Assembly: GCF_947500995.1 (NCBI RefSeq) | Contig: NZ_CANMUA010000008.1 | Location: 62,001-126,000 of the forward strand | Direction of reading: 5' to 3' | From: an uncultured Serinicoccus sp. | Lineage (GTDB): Bacteria > Actinomycetota > Actinomycetes > Actinomycetales > Dermatophilaceae | Length of the DNA stretch: 64,000 nucleotides | Shown here: piece by piece, positions 52,603-61,604 of the stretch | How the letters are laid out: each line of letters starts with the position of its first letter | Position numbering within the stretch: position 1 is the stretch's first letter | The notes under the pieces: model-generated | The model's database searches: none | Told to the model about the DNA's origin: nothing | The model's input: only the letters and a program-made list of their open reading frames with translations | Position numbers and translations under genes: made by a program

Positions 52603-54825
52603 AGGGGCCAGCTCCGCCGTGCCCTGGCCGCCGGCCTCCGTGCCCTCCTCGTCGGTCCGGTGGCGGCCGGCCTGGTCCACGCGCCGCGGCCACCAGAAGC
52701 GCTCGCCGAGCACCCGGACGATCGCCGGGACGAGCACCGTCCGCACCAGCAGCGTGTCGAGCAGCACACCGATGCAGATCACGACACCGATCTGGGCCAG
52801 CACCACCAGCGGCAGCACCCCCAGCACCGCGAAGACCGCCGCCAGCAGGATGCCGGCCGAGGTGATGACGCCACCGGTCGCACCCAGCGCCCGCAGCACG
52901 CCGTCGCGCGTCCCGTGCACGCCGGCCTCCTCCAGCGTCCGCGTGATGAGGAAGATGTTGTAGTCCACGCCGAGCGCCACGAGGAAGAGGAAGGCCAGCA
53001 GCGGCATGCTGGCGTCGATCGCCCCGAAGCCGAAGACGCCGGTGAAGAGCCACCACGACACCCCGATCGCCGCGCAGAACGTGGCGACCACCGAGGTGAC
53101 GAGGATGACGGGGGCGAGGACCGAGCGCAGCAGCCCCATGAGCGCCAGCAGCACCAGCGCGAGGATGAGCGGCATGACGACGAAGCGGTCGCGGACGTTG
53201 CCGTCCGACTCGTCCAGCGCGGAGGCGTCACCGCCGGTGACGTGGGTGTCGGCATACCCCTCGACCGCGGCGCGCACCTCCCCGACGGTCTCCTGGGCGG
53301 CCTCGCTGCCGGGCTCGGCCTCCAGCACGACCTGCACCTGACCGATGCCGTCGACCGGCTCGACCGGCGTCACCTGCGTCACCCCGTCGACGTCCTCCAC
53401 CGCCGCGGCGAGCTCGTCGACCTGCGCCTCGTCACCGCGGGTGACGACGACGAGCGGGTCGGAGGTCCCGGCCGGGAAGGACTCGCCCAGCCGCTCGGCC
53501 GCGGTGATCGCCTCGGGCGTCTCGAGGAACTGGTCCTCCGGCGCCAGCCCGCTGCTGATCTGGGTGATCCCGAACGCCATGGCGGCGAGCAGGGTGAGGG
53601 TCCCGGCGATGTATGCCGCGGGGGCCTTCGCGACCGTGTCGCCGATGCGCCGCCACAGCGAGCGGGACTCCGCGAGCACGGCCTGCCCCTCGCGCGGCAC
53701 CTGGGGCCAGAAGACCCAGCGCCCGAAGACGACGAGCGCACCCGGGAGGACGAGCAGCACGAAGGCCATCGCCACGAGGACGCCGACCGCGCACGCCAGC
53801 CCCAGACCGCGGGTCGAGGGGAAGACCGAGAGCAGCAGGCACAGCACGCCGACGACGACCGTGCTGGCGCTGGCGATGATCGCCTCGGCGGCCCGGCGCA
53901 GCGCCAGCGCCATGGCCTCGTGCCGGGAGGAGTGCCGGCGCAGCTCGTCGCGGTAGCGGCTGATGAGCAGCAGGGCGTAGTTGGTGCCGGCGCCGAAGAC
54001 GAGGACCGACAGGATGCCGATGGTCGACTCGTCCCACGGGATGCCGAAGAGCTTGAGCACGTGCGTCGCCGCGCTGGCCGCGGTCTGGTCGGCGACGCCG
54101 ACGACGAGCAGCGGGATGACCCACAGGACGGGGCTGCGGTAGGTCACGATGAGCAGCAGCGCCACGACGGCCGCGGTCGTCCCGAGCAGGGTGATGTTGG
54201 CGCCGTCGAAGACGGAGGCCAGGTCGGCCTCGATCGCGGCCGGGCCGGTGACCTGCGCCGTCACGCCGTCGGGTACGCCGTCGCTCAGGTCGGTGCGCAG
54301 CTGCGTCACCACCTGCTGGGTGTCGGTGGCGGTCGGCGCGTCCAGGTCGATGACACTGATCGCCGCGGTGCCGTCCTCGGCGGGGATGACCGGGTACTCA
54401 CCGCTCAGCCCCGGCGGCGGCCCGCCACCCTCCTGGCCGGCGCCCTCGGGAGCCCCCGACCCCTCGGCCCCCTCCGGTGCGCCGCCCTCGGGCGCCCCCT
54501 CGCCCGCGCCGGACCCCTGGGTCGCGGGCGGCTCGGCACCCTCGGGAGCGACGTCCTCCATGAGCTGGGAGAGCTCGGGCAGCGACGCCTCGATGTCGGA
54601 GTCGGCGGTGAAGAGCACGATCGCGGTCTTGCTGCCCTCGTCCGGCAGCTCGTCCAGCAGCGCCTGCCCCTGGGTGCTGTCGAAGCCGGCCGGCAGGGTG
54701 TCCAGGGCGGACGCGCTGCGCTCGGCCTGGCCGATCCCGGCGATGACGCCGACGCCGAGCAGCAGCCCGACCAGCGCGATGATCCAGGACCGAGGAGCGG
54801 TGAGCGTGGTCACGAGGCGAGACAT
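52579..54825 (-). CDS. MMPL/RND family membrane transporter
   Basis: 748 residues, 11-12 membrane helices in two blocks. FGAGTNYALLLISRYRDELRR near 305 and LGVDYNIFLITRTLEE near 640 are the MMPL family TM4-type motifs with proton-relay residues. The first outer loop holds a Gly/Ala/Glu/Pro-rich insert (about 105-150). Actinobacterial members export envelope lipids or drugs. GGAGG precedes ATG 54825. Divergent from a MarR regulator. The C-terminal residues come from repeat sequence. Confidence 0.92.
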   Translation of the reverse strand: MSRLVTTLTAPRSWIIALVGLLLGVGVIAGIGQAERSASALDTLPAGFDSTQGQALLDELPDEGSKTAIVLFTADSDIEASLPELSQLMEDVAPEGAEPPATQGSGAGEGAPEGGAPEGAEGSGAPEGAGQEGGGPPPGLSGEYPVIPAEDGTAAISVIDLDAPTATDTQQVVTQLRTDLSDGVPDGVTAQVTGPAAIEADLASVFDGANITLLGTTAAVVALLLIVTYRSPVLWVIPLLVVGVADQTAASAATHVLKLFGIPWDESTIGILSVLVFGAGTNYALLLISRYRDELRRHSSRHEAMALALRRAAEAIIASASTVVVGVLCLLLSVFPSTRGLGLACAVGVLVAMAFVLLVLPGALVVFGRWVFWPQVPREGQAVLAESRSLWRRIGDTVAKAPAAYIAGTLTLLAAMAFGITQISSGLAPEDQFLETPEAITAAERLGESFPAGTSDPLVVVTRGDEAQVDELAAAVEDVDGVTQVTPVEPVDGIGQVQVVLEAEPGSEAAQETVGEVRAAVEGYADTHVTGGDASALDESDGNVRDRFVVMPLILALVLLALMGLLRSVLAPVILVTSVVATFCAAIGVSWWLFTGVFGFGAIDASMPLLAFLFLVALGVDYNIFLITRTLEEAGVHGTRDGVLRALGATGGVITSAGILLAAVFAVLGVLPLVVLAQIGVVICIGVLLDTLLVRTVLVPAIVRVLGERFWWPRRVDQAGRHRTDEEGTEAGGQGTAELAPAGAPDAR

Positions 54826-54920
54826 CTGGGGTCCTCCGGCGTAGGCTGAGACGGAATCGTCAGGCAAGTACCTAACCAAGTGAGCAATCTAGTGACCGAA
54901 AGTAGCACGGGGCGGCCCCG

Positions 54921-55460
54921 GTGACGAGCCGGGAGACGACGTCGGCGTCCGGTCCGGGAGGCACCTCCGGTCCGGGTCCCGGCGCGCAGGGCGCGGCACG
55001 CCCCGAGGTGGGGCCGCAGACCCGGTGGGTCGACGCGTGGCAGCCCGGCCCGGTGCTGGACACCCTGCGCCGGCTGCTCGACAGCGGTCGCCGCGCCACC
55101 CCGGCACTCGCCCGCCGGGCCGGGCTGACGCATACCGAGCTCGCGGTGCTCGAGCACCTCATGGAGGACCCGGCAGGACCCAGCGAGCTCGCCCAGCGCC
55201 TCGGCGTCACGACGGCCGCCGCCAGCGGGATCGTGGACCGGCTCGTCTCCCGCGGGCACGCCCAGCGCCAGCCGCACCCGACCGACCGCCGCCGCACGGC
55301 GGTGGTGGCCACCCCCAGCGGGCGGGAGGAGCTCATGGGGCACCTCATGCCGATGTTCGCCGAGCTGGCCCAGGTCGAGGCCTCCCTGACCGACGCCGAG
55401 CGCGAGGTCGTGCTGCGCTTCCTCACCGACGCGGACCGGGCCGTCGGGCGCCTGCTGTGA
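54921..55460 (+). CDS. MarR family transcriptional regulator
   Basis: 179 residues. A Gly/Pro-rich leader of about 35 residues precedes the winged helix: LTHTELAVLEHLMEDPAGPSELAQRLGVTTAAASGI and wing PHPTDRRRTAVVAT. Divergent from the MMPL exporter with 95 bases between, so probably its repressor. GTG 54921 is used; if translation began later, the leader would vanish. Confidence 0.9.
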   Translation: MTSRETTSASGPGGTSGPGPGAQGAARPEVGPQTRWVDAWQPGPVLDTLRRLLDSGRRATPALARRAGLTHTELAVLEHLMEDPAGPSELAQRLGVTTAAASGIVDRLVSRGHAQRQPHPTDRRRTAVVATPSGREELMGHLMPMFAELAQVEASLTDAEREVVLRFLTDADRAVGRLL

Positions 55461-55468
55461 CGCGCACC

Positions 55469-55474
55469 TAGACT
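55469..55474 (+). promoter_or_regulatory. -10 box TAGACT (leaderless type) before mogA-moaA
   Basis: TAGACT ends 6 bases before ATG 55481; a GTG at 55478 is too close to the box to be the start. Confidence 0.5.
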
Positions 55475-55480
55475 GACGTG

Positions 55481-56026
55481 ATGAGCCAGCAGGCTGGCGA
55501 GCACACGCAGGAGACGACGCCCGGGCGCACGGGAGCCGTGGCGATCACCGTCTCCGACCGCAGTTCCGACGGACGCCGCGAGGACGAGAGCGGGCGGCTG
55601 CTGGTCGCCGCGCTCCGCGACCTCGGGTATGCCGTCTCCTCCTCGGTCGTCGTGCCGGACGGGGTCGAGTCGGTCGCCGACGCGTTGCGCGCGGCCGTCG
55701 CCGACGGCGCCCGCCTCGTCGTGACGACGGGTGGCACCGGCATGGGGCCCCGTGACCTCACCCCGGAGGGCACCCGTCAGGTCATCACCCGGGAGAACCC
55801 CGGCATGGCCGAGCTCATGCGCCGGGAGGGGTCCCGGCAGACCCCCTACGCGGCGGTGTCGCGCGGGGTGGTCGGCGTCGTCGACTGGCCGGCCGAGCGC
55901 GGCGTCGGTGGCACCCTCGTCATCAACCTGCCCGGCCGGCCGGCCGCGGTGACCGAGGGCATGGACATCATCGGGCCGCTGCTGCGCCACGTGCTGTCGC
56001 AGGTCAGCGGGGGTGACCACACGTGA
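55481..56026 (+). CDS. mogA: Molybdopterin adenylyltransferase-like protein (MogA/MoaB family)
   Basis: 181 residues. VTTGGTGMGPRDLTPEGT near 83 is the MoCF substrate loop and NLPGRPAAV near 150 is conserved. MogA adenylates molybdopterin before molybdenum insertion; MoaB-type homologues may do the same. The stop overlaps the moaA start (GTGATG). Operon with moaA. Confidence 0.9.
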   Translation: MSQQAGEHTQETTPGRTGAVAITVSDRSSDGRREDESGRLLVAALRDLGYAVSSSVVVPDGVESVADALRAAVADGARLVVTTGGTGMGPRDLTPEGTRQVITRENPGMAELMRREGSRQTPYAAVSRGVVGVVDWPAERGVGGTLVINLPGRPAAVTEGMDIIGPLLRHVLSQVSGGDHT

Positions 56027-57054
56027 TGACCCGCGACCCGCTGGTCGACAGCTACGGCCGGGTCCACCGCGACCTGCGGATCTCGGTGACCGACCGGTGC
56101 TCGCTGCGCTGCACCTACTGCATGCCCGAGGACGGGGTGCCCTGGCTGCCGCGGGCGACGATGCTCACCACCGAGGAGGTCGTGCGCCTCGCCGACGTGG
56201 CGGTGTCCATGGGCATCGACGAGATCCGGCTCACCGGCGGCGAGCCGCTGCTGCGCCGCGACCTCGTCGACGTCGTCGCCGGCCTCTCCGCGCTCGACCC
56301 GGCGCCCGAGATCTCCATGACGACCAACGCCATCGGCCTGGCCAAGAACGCCGCCGCCCTGCGCGAGGCGGGCCTGACGAGGGTCAACGTCAGCCTCGAC
56401 ACGCTGCGGCGCGACGTCTTCATCTCCCTCGCCAAGCGGGACCGGCTCGCCGACACCCTCGCCGGGGTCCACGCCGCCGCCGCGGCAGGGCTGGTCCCGG
56501 TCAAGATCAACACCGTCCTCATGCGCGGGGTCAACGACGCCGACGAGGACGTCGTGGCGCTGCTGACCTTCGCCCTCGAGCACGGCTACGAGCTGCGCTT
56601 CATCGAGCAGATGCCGCTGGACGCCCAGCACGGCTGGGACCGCACCCAGATGATCAGCGGCGCGGAGATCCTGGACAAGCTGCGCACCGGCTACGACCTC
56701 ACCGCCCAGCCGGACGAGTCGCGCGGCAGCGCACCGGCCGAGCTCTTCGACGTCCGGCCCCTGGGTGCCGCACCCGGCAGCGAACCGCTCGGCACCGTCG
56801 GCGCCATCGCGTCGGTGACGATGCCGTTCTGCGGCAGCTGCGACCGGGTCCGGCTCACCGCAGACGGCATGATCCGCAACTGCCTCTTCGCCGCCGGGGA
56901 GACCGACCTGCGGACCCCCCTGCGCGAGGGCGCCTCGGACGACGAGCTGGCCGCGCTGCTGCGCGCCTCGATCACCGCCAAGCTGCCCGGGCACGGCATC
57001 AACCAGGCCGACTTCCTGCAGCCGCCCCGGCCCATGAGCGCCATCGGCGGCTAA
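56023..57054 (+). CDS. moaA: GTP 3',8-cyclase MoaA
   Basis: 343 residues. Radical SAM cluster CSLRCTYC near 28-35; a second cluster near the C-terminus, CGSCDRVRLTADG then CLF; and the C-terminal Gly-Gly. It turns GTP into the cyclic precursor of molybdopterin. GTG 56023 or ATG 56026 start; both are in frame and either overlaps mogA. Only the first step is here; moaC and moaE are not in view. Confidence 0.95.
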   Translation: MMTRDPLVDSYGRVHRDLRISVTDRCSLRCTYCMPEDGVPWLPRATMLTTEEVVRLADVAVSMGIDEIRLTGGEPLLRRDLVDVVAGLSALDPAPEISMTTNAIGLAKNAAALREAGLTRVNVSLDTLRRDVFISLAKRDRLADTLAGVHAAAAAGLVPVKINTVLMRGVNDADEDVVALLTFALEHGYELRFIEQMPLDAQHGWDRTQMISGAEILDKLRTGYDLTAQPDESRGSAPAELFDVRPLGAAPGSEPLGTVGAIASVTMPFCGSCDRVRLTADGMIRNCLFAAGETDLRTPLREGASDDELAALLRASITAKLPGHGINQADFLQPPRPMSAIGG

Positions 57055-57086
57055 GCCACCACCAGCGGCTCGCCCCCGATCGAGGG

Positions 57087-58892
57087 TCAGACCGCCGCGC
57101 CGACCGGCTCCTTCTCTCCGCCCTCGCCGTCGTCGCCGGTGCTCCCGGCGTCGGCGCGGGCCTGCTCGTGCGCACGCTGGTCGAGCGCCTTGCCCCGCCG
57201 CAGCTCCCAGTAGGCGGCGACGAAGTAGACCACCGTGCCGGTGATGGCGATGGTGTAGAAGGTGTTGCGCTGCGTCAGGTAGGTGTAGATGTCGGGGCTG
57301 TCGAGGAACACCACCAGGGCGTAGACGAGGATGACGGCGAGCGCGAGCATCCAGATGCCCCGCAGCATCCGGGTCAGCGTCGACGTGTCCTTGACGTGCC
57401 CCGGCAGGGACTCGGCCTGCCGGCGCTTGAACTCCTGGGCGCGTTCGAGGAACAGCTCGTTGTCCTTCACCTCCTCCGTGTAGTCGTCGGCCGCTCCGGC
57501 CCGTCGGGCCAGCGCGATGTAGAGCAGGCTGGCGACGATCCAGGCCGGCACGAAGGCGAAGTAGGGGGAGATGATCTGGGTGATGTTCAGCACCGCCCCC
57601 ACGCCGAAGGCGGCCGCCCAGGCGATGATCGCCGGCACGTTGGTGACCCCCTTGAAGCGCGCCCAGTACTCCGTGAGGCCGAAGCGGGGGAAGAGCTTGT
57701 GCTCGGCGTACACGATGCCGCCGACGGGTGCGAGGAGGACCCCGGCCCAGGTGACCAGCGGGGCGTAGTTGCGGTAGACGAACGGGAAGCACGCGACGAC
57801 CACGACGATGACGCCGACGATGAGGGTCGCCCGACCGCGCGACATCGACGGGAAGACTCCCTGGGTGGCCAGCCCCGCCCGGTAGAGGTTGGCGTTGGCG
57901 GTCGTCCATCCCGCGACGACCACGGTGACGTACCCCGCATACCCGAGGGCCACCCAGGACACGTCGCCCGGGGACAGGACGGTGATGCTCGTCAGCGTGA
58001 GCGCGGCGGTGGCCGCGCCCATGAGGCCGGCGGAGAACCAGGCGACGTAGTGCCCGAAGAGCATGCCGGTCGAGGTCATGAGCCCGTGCCACCCCTTGCG
58101 GGCGTAGCGCAGCAGCGCCATGTCGATCATCCCCGCGTGGGCGAAGCTGTTGGCCGCCCAGGCCAGGCCGGCGACCTCGAGCATCCCGATGCCGGGCTCC
58201 CCCTCGGGGGTGACGCCGGTGAAGACCGTCGCGCCGGCGATGTCGACGAACTCGCTGAAGCTGCTGATCGTCGTCACGCCGGTGACCGACTCGGCGACGG
58301 CCGGCAGCAGCACGAGGCCACCGACGGTGAACATCGTCGCGAGCCAGGGCCCGCAGATCGTCGCGAACTCGGCGAGCGCGTTGAACCCGAACACTGCGAC
58401 GAGCACGGCGACGACGCTGAAGGCCACGACGAGGATGACGAAACCGAGATGGGTGGGGTATGCCTCCGCCTGGGTCGGGATGCCGATCACCCGTTGGACG
58501 GCGGTCGCCGACACGGTGAGCATGGCCGCGGAGATGACGGCGAAGACGATGGCGTTGGCGAGGTTGTAGATCCGGGAGATGGAGCCTCCGCCGAACCGCA
58601 GCAGGTAGGTGTAGACGCTCAGCCCGACCTCCCGCGCGACCGGGGTCGTGATGAGCCAGAAGGTGAGGACGGCCAGGGCGTTGCCGATGAGCAGCCCGAT
58701 GAGCACGTCCCAGATCCCGGCACCGAGGATGACGAAGGTGGCCCCGAAGACGAACTCGGTCCCGGCGACGTTCTCGGCGGCGTAGAGGCCGGCGAAGTGC
58801 TTGGCCCCGTGCTTCTCGTGCTCGCCGACGGGCAGCAGCTCGGGGTCGGTGTTGGCGATCTGGCGGTCGATCTGCTCGGTGGTCCGTGCCAT
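57087..58892 (-). CDS. NCS1-type (cytosine/purine) permease
   Basis: 601 residues, about 12 membrane helices. GTEFVFGATFVILGAGIWD near 48 and GWTTANANLYRAGLA near 345 match NCS1 permeases for nucleobases, hydantoins or similar. It is longer than the usual 450-500 because of a polar loop near 440-485 and an extra C-terminal membrane pair. It begins five bases after the stop of a solute-binding lipoprotein. Substrate unknown. Confidence 0.85.
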   Translation of the reverse strand: MARTTEQIDRQIANTDPELLPVGEHEKHGAKHFAGLYAAENVAGTEFVFGATFVILGAGIWDVLIGLLIGNALAVLTFWLITTPVAREVGLSVYTYLLRFGGGSISRIYNLANAIVFAVISAAMLTVSATAVQRVIGIPTQAEAYPTHLGFVILVVAFSVVAVLVAVFGFNALAEFATICGPWLATMFTVGGLVLLPAVAESVTGVTTISSFSEFVDIAGATVFTGVTPEGEPGIGMLEVAGLAWAANSFAHAGMIDMALLRYARKGWHGLMTSTGMLFGHYVAWFSAGLMGAATAALTLTSITVLSPGDVSWVALGYAGYVTVVVAGWTTANANLYRAGLATQGVFPSMSRGRATLIVGVIVVVVACFPFVYRNYAPLVTWAGVLLAPVGGIVYAEHKLFPRFGLTEYWARFKGVTNVPAIIAWAAAFGVGAVLNITQIISPYFAFVPAWIVASLLYIALARRAGAADDYTEEVKDNELFLERAQEFKRRQAESLPGHVKDTSTLTRMLRGIWMLALAVILVYALVVFLDSPDIYTYLTQRNTFYTIAITGTVVYFVAAYWELRRGKALDQRAHEQARADAGSTGDDGEGGEKEPVGAAV

Positions 58893-58897
58893 CGCTC

Positions 58898-60313
58898 TCA
58901 GTCCTCGGTGCTCTCGGAGTCGGCCTCGGCGTCCTCCTGGTCGGCGAGCAGCCTGGTCTGCTCGATGGTCTGGTCCGCGACCCACTGGCTGCGCTCCAGC
59001 GCCTCGTCCAGGTCGAGGTCGCCGGCGATCGCCTGGGTCATCTGCTGCCCCACGGCGTTGCCGAGGCTCTGGAAGGCCGGCACGTCGACGTACTGCATGC
59101 CGACGTAGGGGACCGGCTCCGTGCTCGGCTCGGTGATGTCCGAGGTGCGGATCGACTCCAGGGTCAGCTCGGCGAACGGCTCGGCCGCCTCCCGGTAGTC
59201 AGGGTTGTCGTAGAGGTCGACCCGGCTCCCCGGCGGGACCGCCGCCCAGCCCCGGTCCTCGGCGACGAGCGCGGCATACTCGCTGGACGTCGCCCAGGTG
59301 ACGAACTCCCGCGCGAGCTCGCTGTTGTCCGAGGACGCGGGGATGGCGAGCGCCCACGACCACAGCCAGTTGCTCGGGCGGCCCTCCGGGGTGCCCGGCG
59401 CCATGACGAAGCCGACGTCCTCGGCCACCGTCGAGGCCTCGGGGTCGGTGACGAAGCTGGCGGCCGAGGTGGCGTCGACCCAGACCCCGCACTCCCCCTC
59501 CCGGAAGAGGGCGAGATTCTCGCTGTAGCCGGCCTCGGCGACACCCTCGGGCGCCAGGGCGGCGAGGGCGAGGTAGGTCTCGGCGGCCGCGTGCCACTGC
59601 TCGCTGTCGAGCTCGGCACGCCAGTCCTCGTCGAACCAGCGCGCGCCGTAGGAGTGGGCCATCGCGGTGAGGACGGCGCCGTTCTCGCCCCAGCCGGCCT
59701 TGCCACGGATGCAGGCCCCGGCGGTGTCGGTCTGCTCGTCGACGGCGGTGGCGGCAGCGAGCACGTCCTCCCACGTCGGCTGGTCGGGCATCTCGACGCC
59801 GACCTCCTCGAGCAGGTCGGTGCGGTACATCGTCACGCTGGACTCGCCGTAGAAGGGCGCCGCCTGCATCGTCCCGTCCGTGCTGAGCGCGTCGCGCACC
59901 TCGGGCACGAAGGCCTCGGGGTCGAAGCCCTCGGGCATGTCCGTCAGGGGCGTCAACAGCTCCTGGCCGGCCCAGACCTGGGCCTCGTAGGTGCCGACGG
60001 ACGCCACGTCGAAACGGCCGGCGCCCGTGCCGACGTCGGTCGAGACCGTCTCCCGCAGCTCGTTCTCCCCCTGGCGGACCCACTCGATCTCGACGCCGGG
60101 GTGCTCGTCGAGGAAGGCGGTGCTCAGCTCCTGCAGCACGTCCAGGTCGCCGTTGTCGACGACGGCGACGGTCAGCGTGTCGGGGCCGGTCTCCTCCTCG
60201 CCGCTGCACCCGGCCAGGGCCAGCAGCGACATCGCACCGACGAGCGCCACCGCCCTGCCTGCGCGCACCGGAGACGGTCGTCGGGAGGCGGGTGCGGACG
60301 GCTCTGGTCGCAT
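58898..60313 (-). CDS. Extracellular solute-binding lipoprotein (MalE-like), orphan
   Basis: 471 residues. Lipobox LALAGC (Cys about 36). Family 1 binding-protein fold: DTLTVAVVDNGDLDVLQEL near 45, GRFDVASVGTYEAQVWAGQ near 98, ENGAVLTAMAHSYGARWFDE near 215. Such proteins deliver sugars or polyols to ABC permeases, but no MalF/MalG/MalK genes are near; the only transporter is the NCS1 permease five bases downstream. AAGGAG precedes ATG 60313. Ligand unknown. Confidence 0.9.
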   Translation of the reverse strand: MRPEPSAPASRRPSPVRAGRAVALVGAMSLLALAGCSGEEETGPDTLTVAVVDNGDLDVLQELSTAFLDEHPGVEIEWVRQGENELRETVSTDVGTGAGRFDVASVGTYEAQVWAGQELLTPLTDMPEGFDPEAFVPEVRDALSTDGTMQAAPFYGESSVTMYRTDLLEEVGVEMPDQPTWEDVLAAATAVDEQTDTAGACIRGKAGWGENGAVLTAMAHSYGARWFDEDWRAELDSEQWHAAAETYLALAALAPEGVAEAGYSENLALFREGECGVWVDATSAASFVTDPEASTVAEDVGFVMAPGTPEGRPSNWLWSWALAIPASSDNSELAREFVTWATSSEYAALVAEDRGWAAVPPGSRVDLYDNPDYREAAEPFAELTLESIRTSDITEPSTEPVPYVGMQYVDVPAFQSLGNAVGQQMTQAIAGDLDLDEALERSQWVADQTIEQTRLLADQEDAEADSESTED

Positions 60314-60412
60314 GCGGTGACTCCTTCGTCAGGGGTGCCGGACCCGCTCGGGCCCGGCGACCGACACCTGGACCAAGGCTCGCACACCCCGCCCGGCCGT
60401 CGGCTCCACGGC

Positions 60413-60437
60413 TGCTCATCTGAGCATCTTGAGATGC
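60413..60437. promoter_or_regulatory. Two overlapping palindromes upstream of lipoprotein-NCS1 operon
   Basis: TGCTCA-TC-TGAGCA (60413-60426) and GCATCT-TG-AGATGC (60424-60437) overlap by three bases. They are about 100 bases from the start codon and look like a regulator site. The rest of the 262-base gap (60314-60575) is GC-rich with no gene I can see. Confidence 0.5.
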
Positions 60438-60575
60438 ACTTATGAGATCCCTCCTAGCAAACGGTACGTGCCAGTGCCTGTCAAGGCGGGGGGCGGAGGG
60501 CAACGGCCGGCCCGTGCCAGGGGTGCGTGCGGCCAGGTGGCGTGCGGGTCCGGCGTGGCGCTGCAGGCGAGCGGC

Positions 60576-60815
60576 TCAGCCGCCGGCGAAGGGGGGCAGC
60601 ACGTCGACGACGGCGTCGTGGTGCAGCGGCAGGGCCGGGTCGGCGACGTACTGGCCGTCGTGCAGGACGGTGCTCAGGGCCAGGACCCGGGTGAGCTCGG
60701 CCCCGTGCCGCTCGCGCAGGGCGGCGAGCAACGAGCCGAGGTCATCCGCCTCGACGTGCTCGCTCTCGGTGCCGGCGGCCTCGGCGGCCGCGGCGAAGAA
60801 CCTCACCGTCGCCAT
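60576..60815 (-). CDS. moaD: Molybdopterin synthase sulfur carrier MoaD
   Basis: 79 residues, ubiquitin-like fold. VRFFAAAAEAAGTESE at the start and DVLPPFAGG at the end; the terminal Gly-Gly is adenylated and thiocarboxylated by the MoeB/MoeZ protein. It donates sulfur to molybdopterin with MoaE. Next upstream genes mobA and moeZ lie on the same strand. No Shine-Dalgarno; likely leaderless or translated from a readthrough message. Confidence 0.9.
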   Translation of the reverse strand: MATVRFFAAAAEAAGTESEHVEADDLGSLLAALRERHGAELTRVLALSTVLHDGQYVADPALPLHHDAVVDVLPPFAGG

Positions 60816-60920
60816 GGCGCCAGTCTTGCAGACGCGCCGGTATGCCGCGTCCCCGCCGGTGCCCTGCCGAGGCCCGTGACCTCCAGGCGCGAGCGGCTCG
60901 CCCCCGCACTCCGGGGACGG

Positions 60921-61583
60921 CTACTCCCAGCGCCGGAGGTCCTCCCAGGTGTCGATGTCGCCGAGACGACCGGGGTCGACCTCGACCTCGCCCCAGCGCA
61001 GGTCGGCGACGAGGGAGCGCACGGACGCGTGGTGGGCCTGCCCGATCCTGCGCAGGGCCGCTTCCAGGACCGGGCGCCGGTAGACCGCCAGCAACCACTG
61101 GCGGCGCCCGGTGCCGTCGGAGGGGCAGAGGGCGTCGACGCCGGTCCCCGCCCCGGGCAGCTGGGCCCTCAGCCGGGCGAGGACCCCGGCGGCCTGCGGC
61201 TGGTCGACGGCGCAGACCGCGACCCAGGCCGTCGGACGACCGGCGGGACGGGCCTCGAGCGCCTCCAACCCCGCGGCGATCCCGGCCACCGGGCCACCGC
61301 CCGGAGGGTCCTCGAGGGTGCGCTCGACACCCGTCGGGACGGGGGTGTCACCGACCACCACCACGCGACCGCCGAGGTCGGCGTCGAGCACGCGGTCCAG
61401 GAGGCTCCGGCCCTCCACGACGAGCGCGGCCTTGTCGGCCCCGCCGAGGCGCTCCCCCCGGCCCCCGGCCAGGACGACGAGGTCGACGTCGGGCAGCTCG
61501 CCCCCGAGACCTCCGCGACGCTGGCCGGCCCCGCCCTCGGGCTCACGGCCGCCGTGCTCACCGCGCGGCTCCACCGGGGTCAT
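60921..61583 (-). CDS. mobA: Molybdenum cofactor guanylyltransferase (MobA-like)
   Basis: 220 residues. After a disordered 30-residue leader comes LAGGRGERLGGADKAAL with the NTP-binding Lys, AVDQPQAAGV near 135 in place of the common CDxP, and DIDTWEDL near 210. It attaches GMP to Mo-molybdopterin. A related nucleotidyltransferase role cannot be excluded. Begins 21 bases after moeZ. Confidence 0.85.
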   Translation of the reverse strand: MTPVEPRGEHGGREPEGGAGQRRGGLGGELPDVDLVVLAGGRGERLGGADKAALVVEGRSLLDRVLDADLGGRVVVVGDTPVPTGVERTLEDPPGGGPVAGIAAGLEALEARPAGRPTAWVAVCAVDQPQAAGVLARLRAQLPGAGTGVDALCPSDGTGRRQWLLAVYRRPVLEAALRRIGQAHHASVRSLVADLRWGEVEVDPGRLGDIDTWEDLRRWE

Positions 61584-61604
61584 GAGGAGGTCACCAGGAG
61601 GGCA

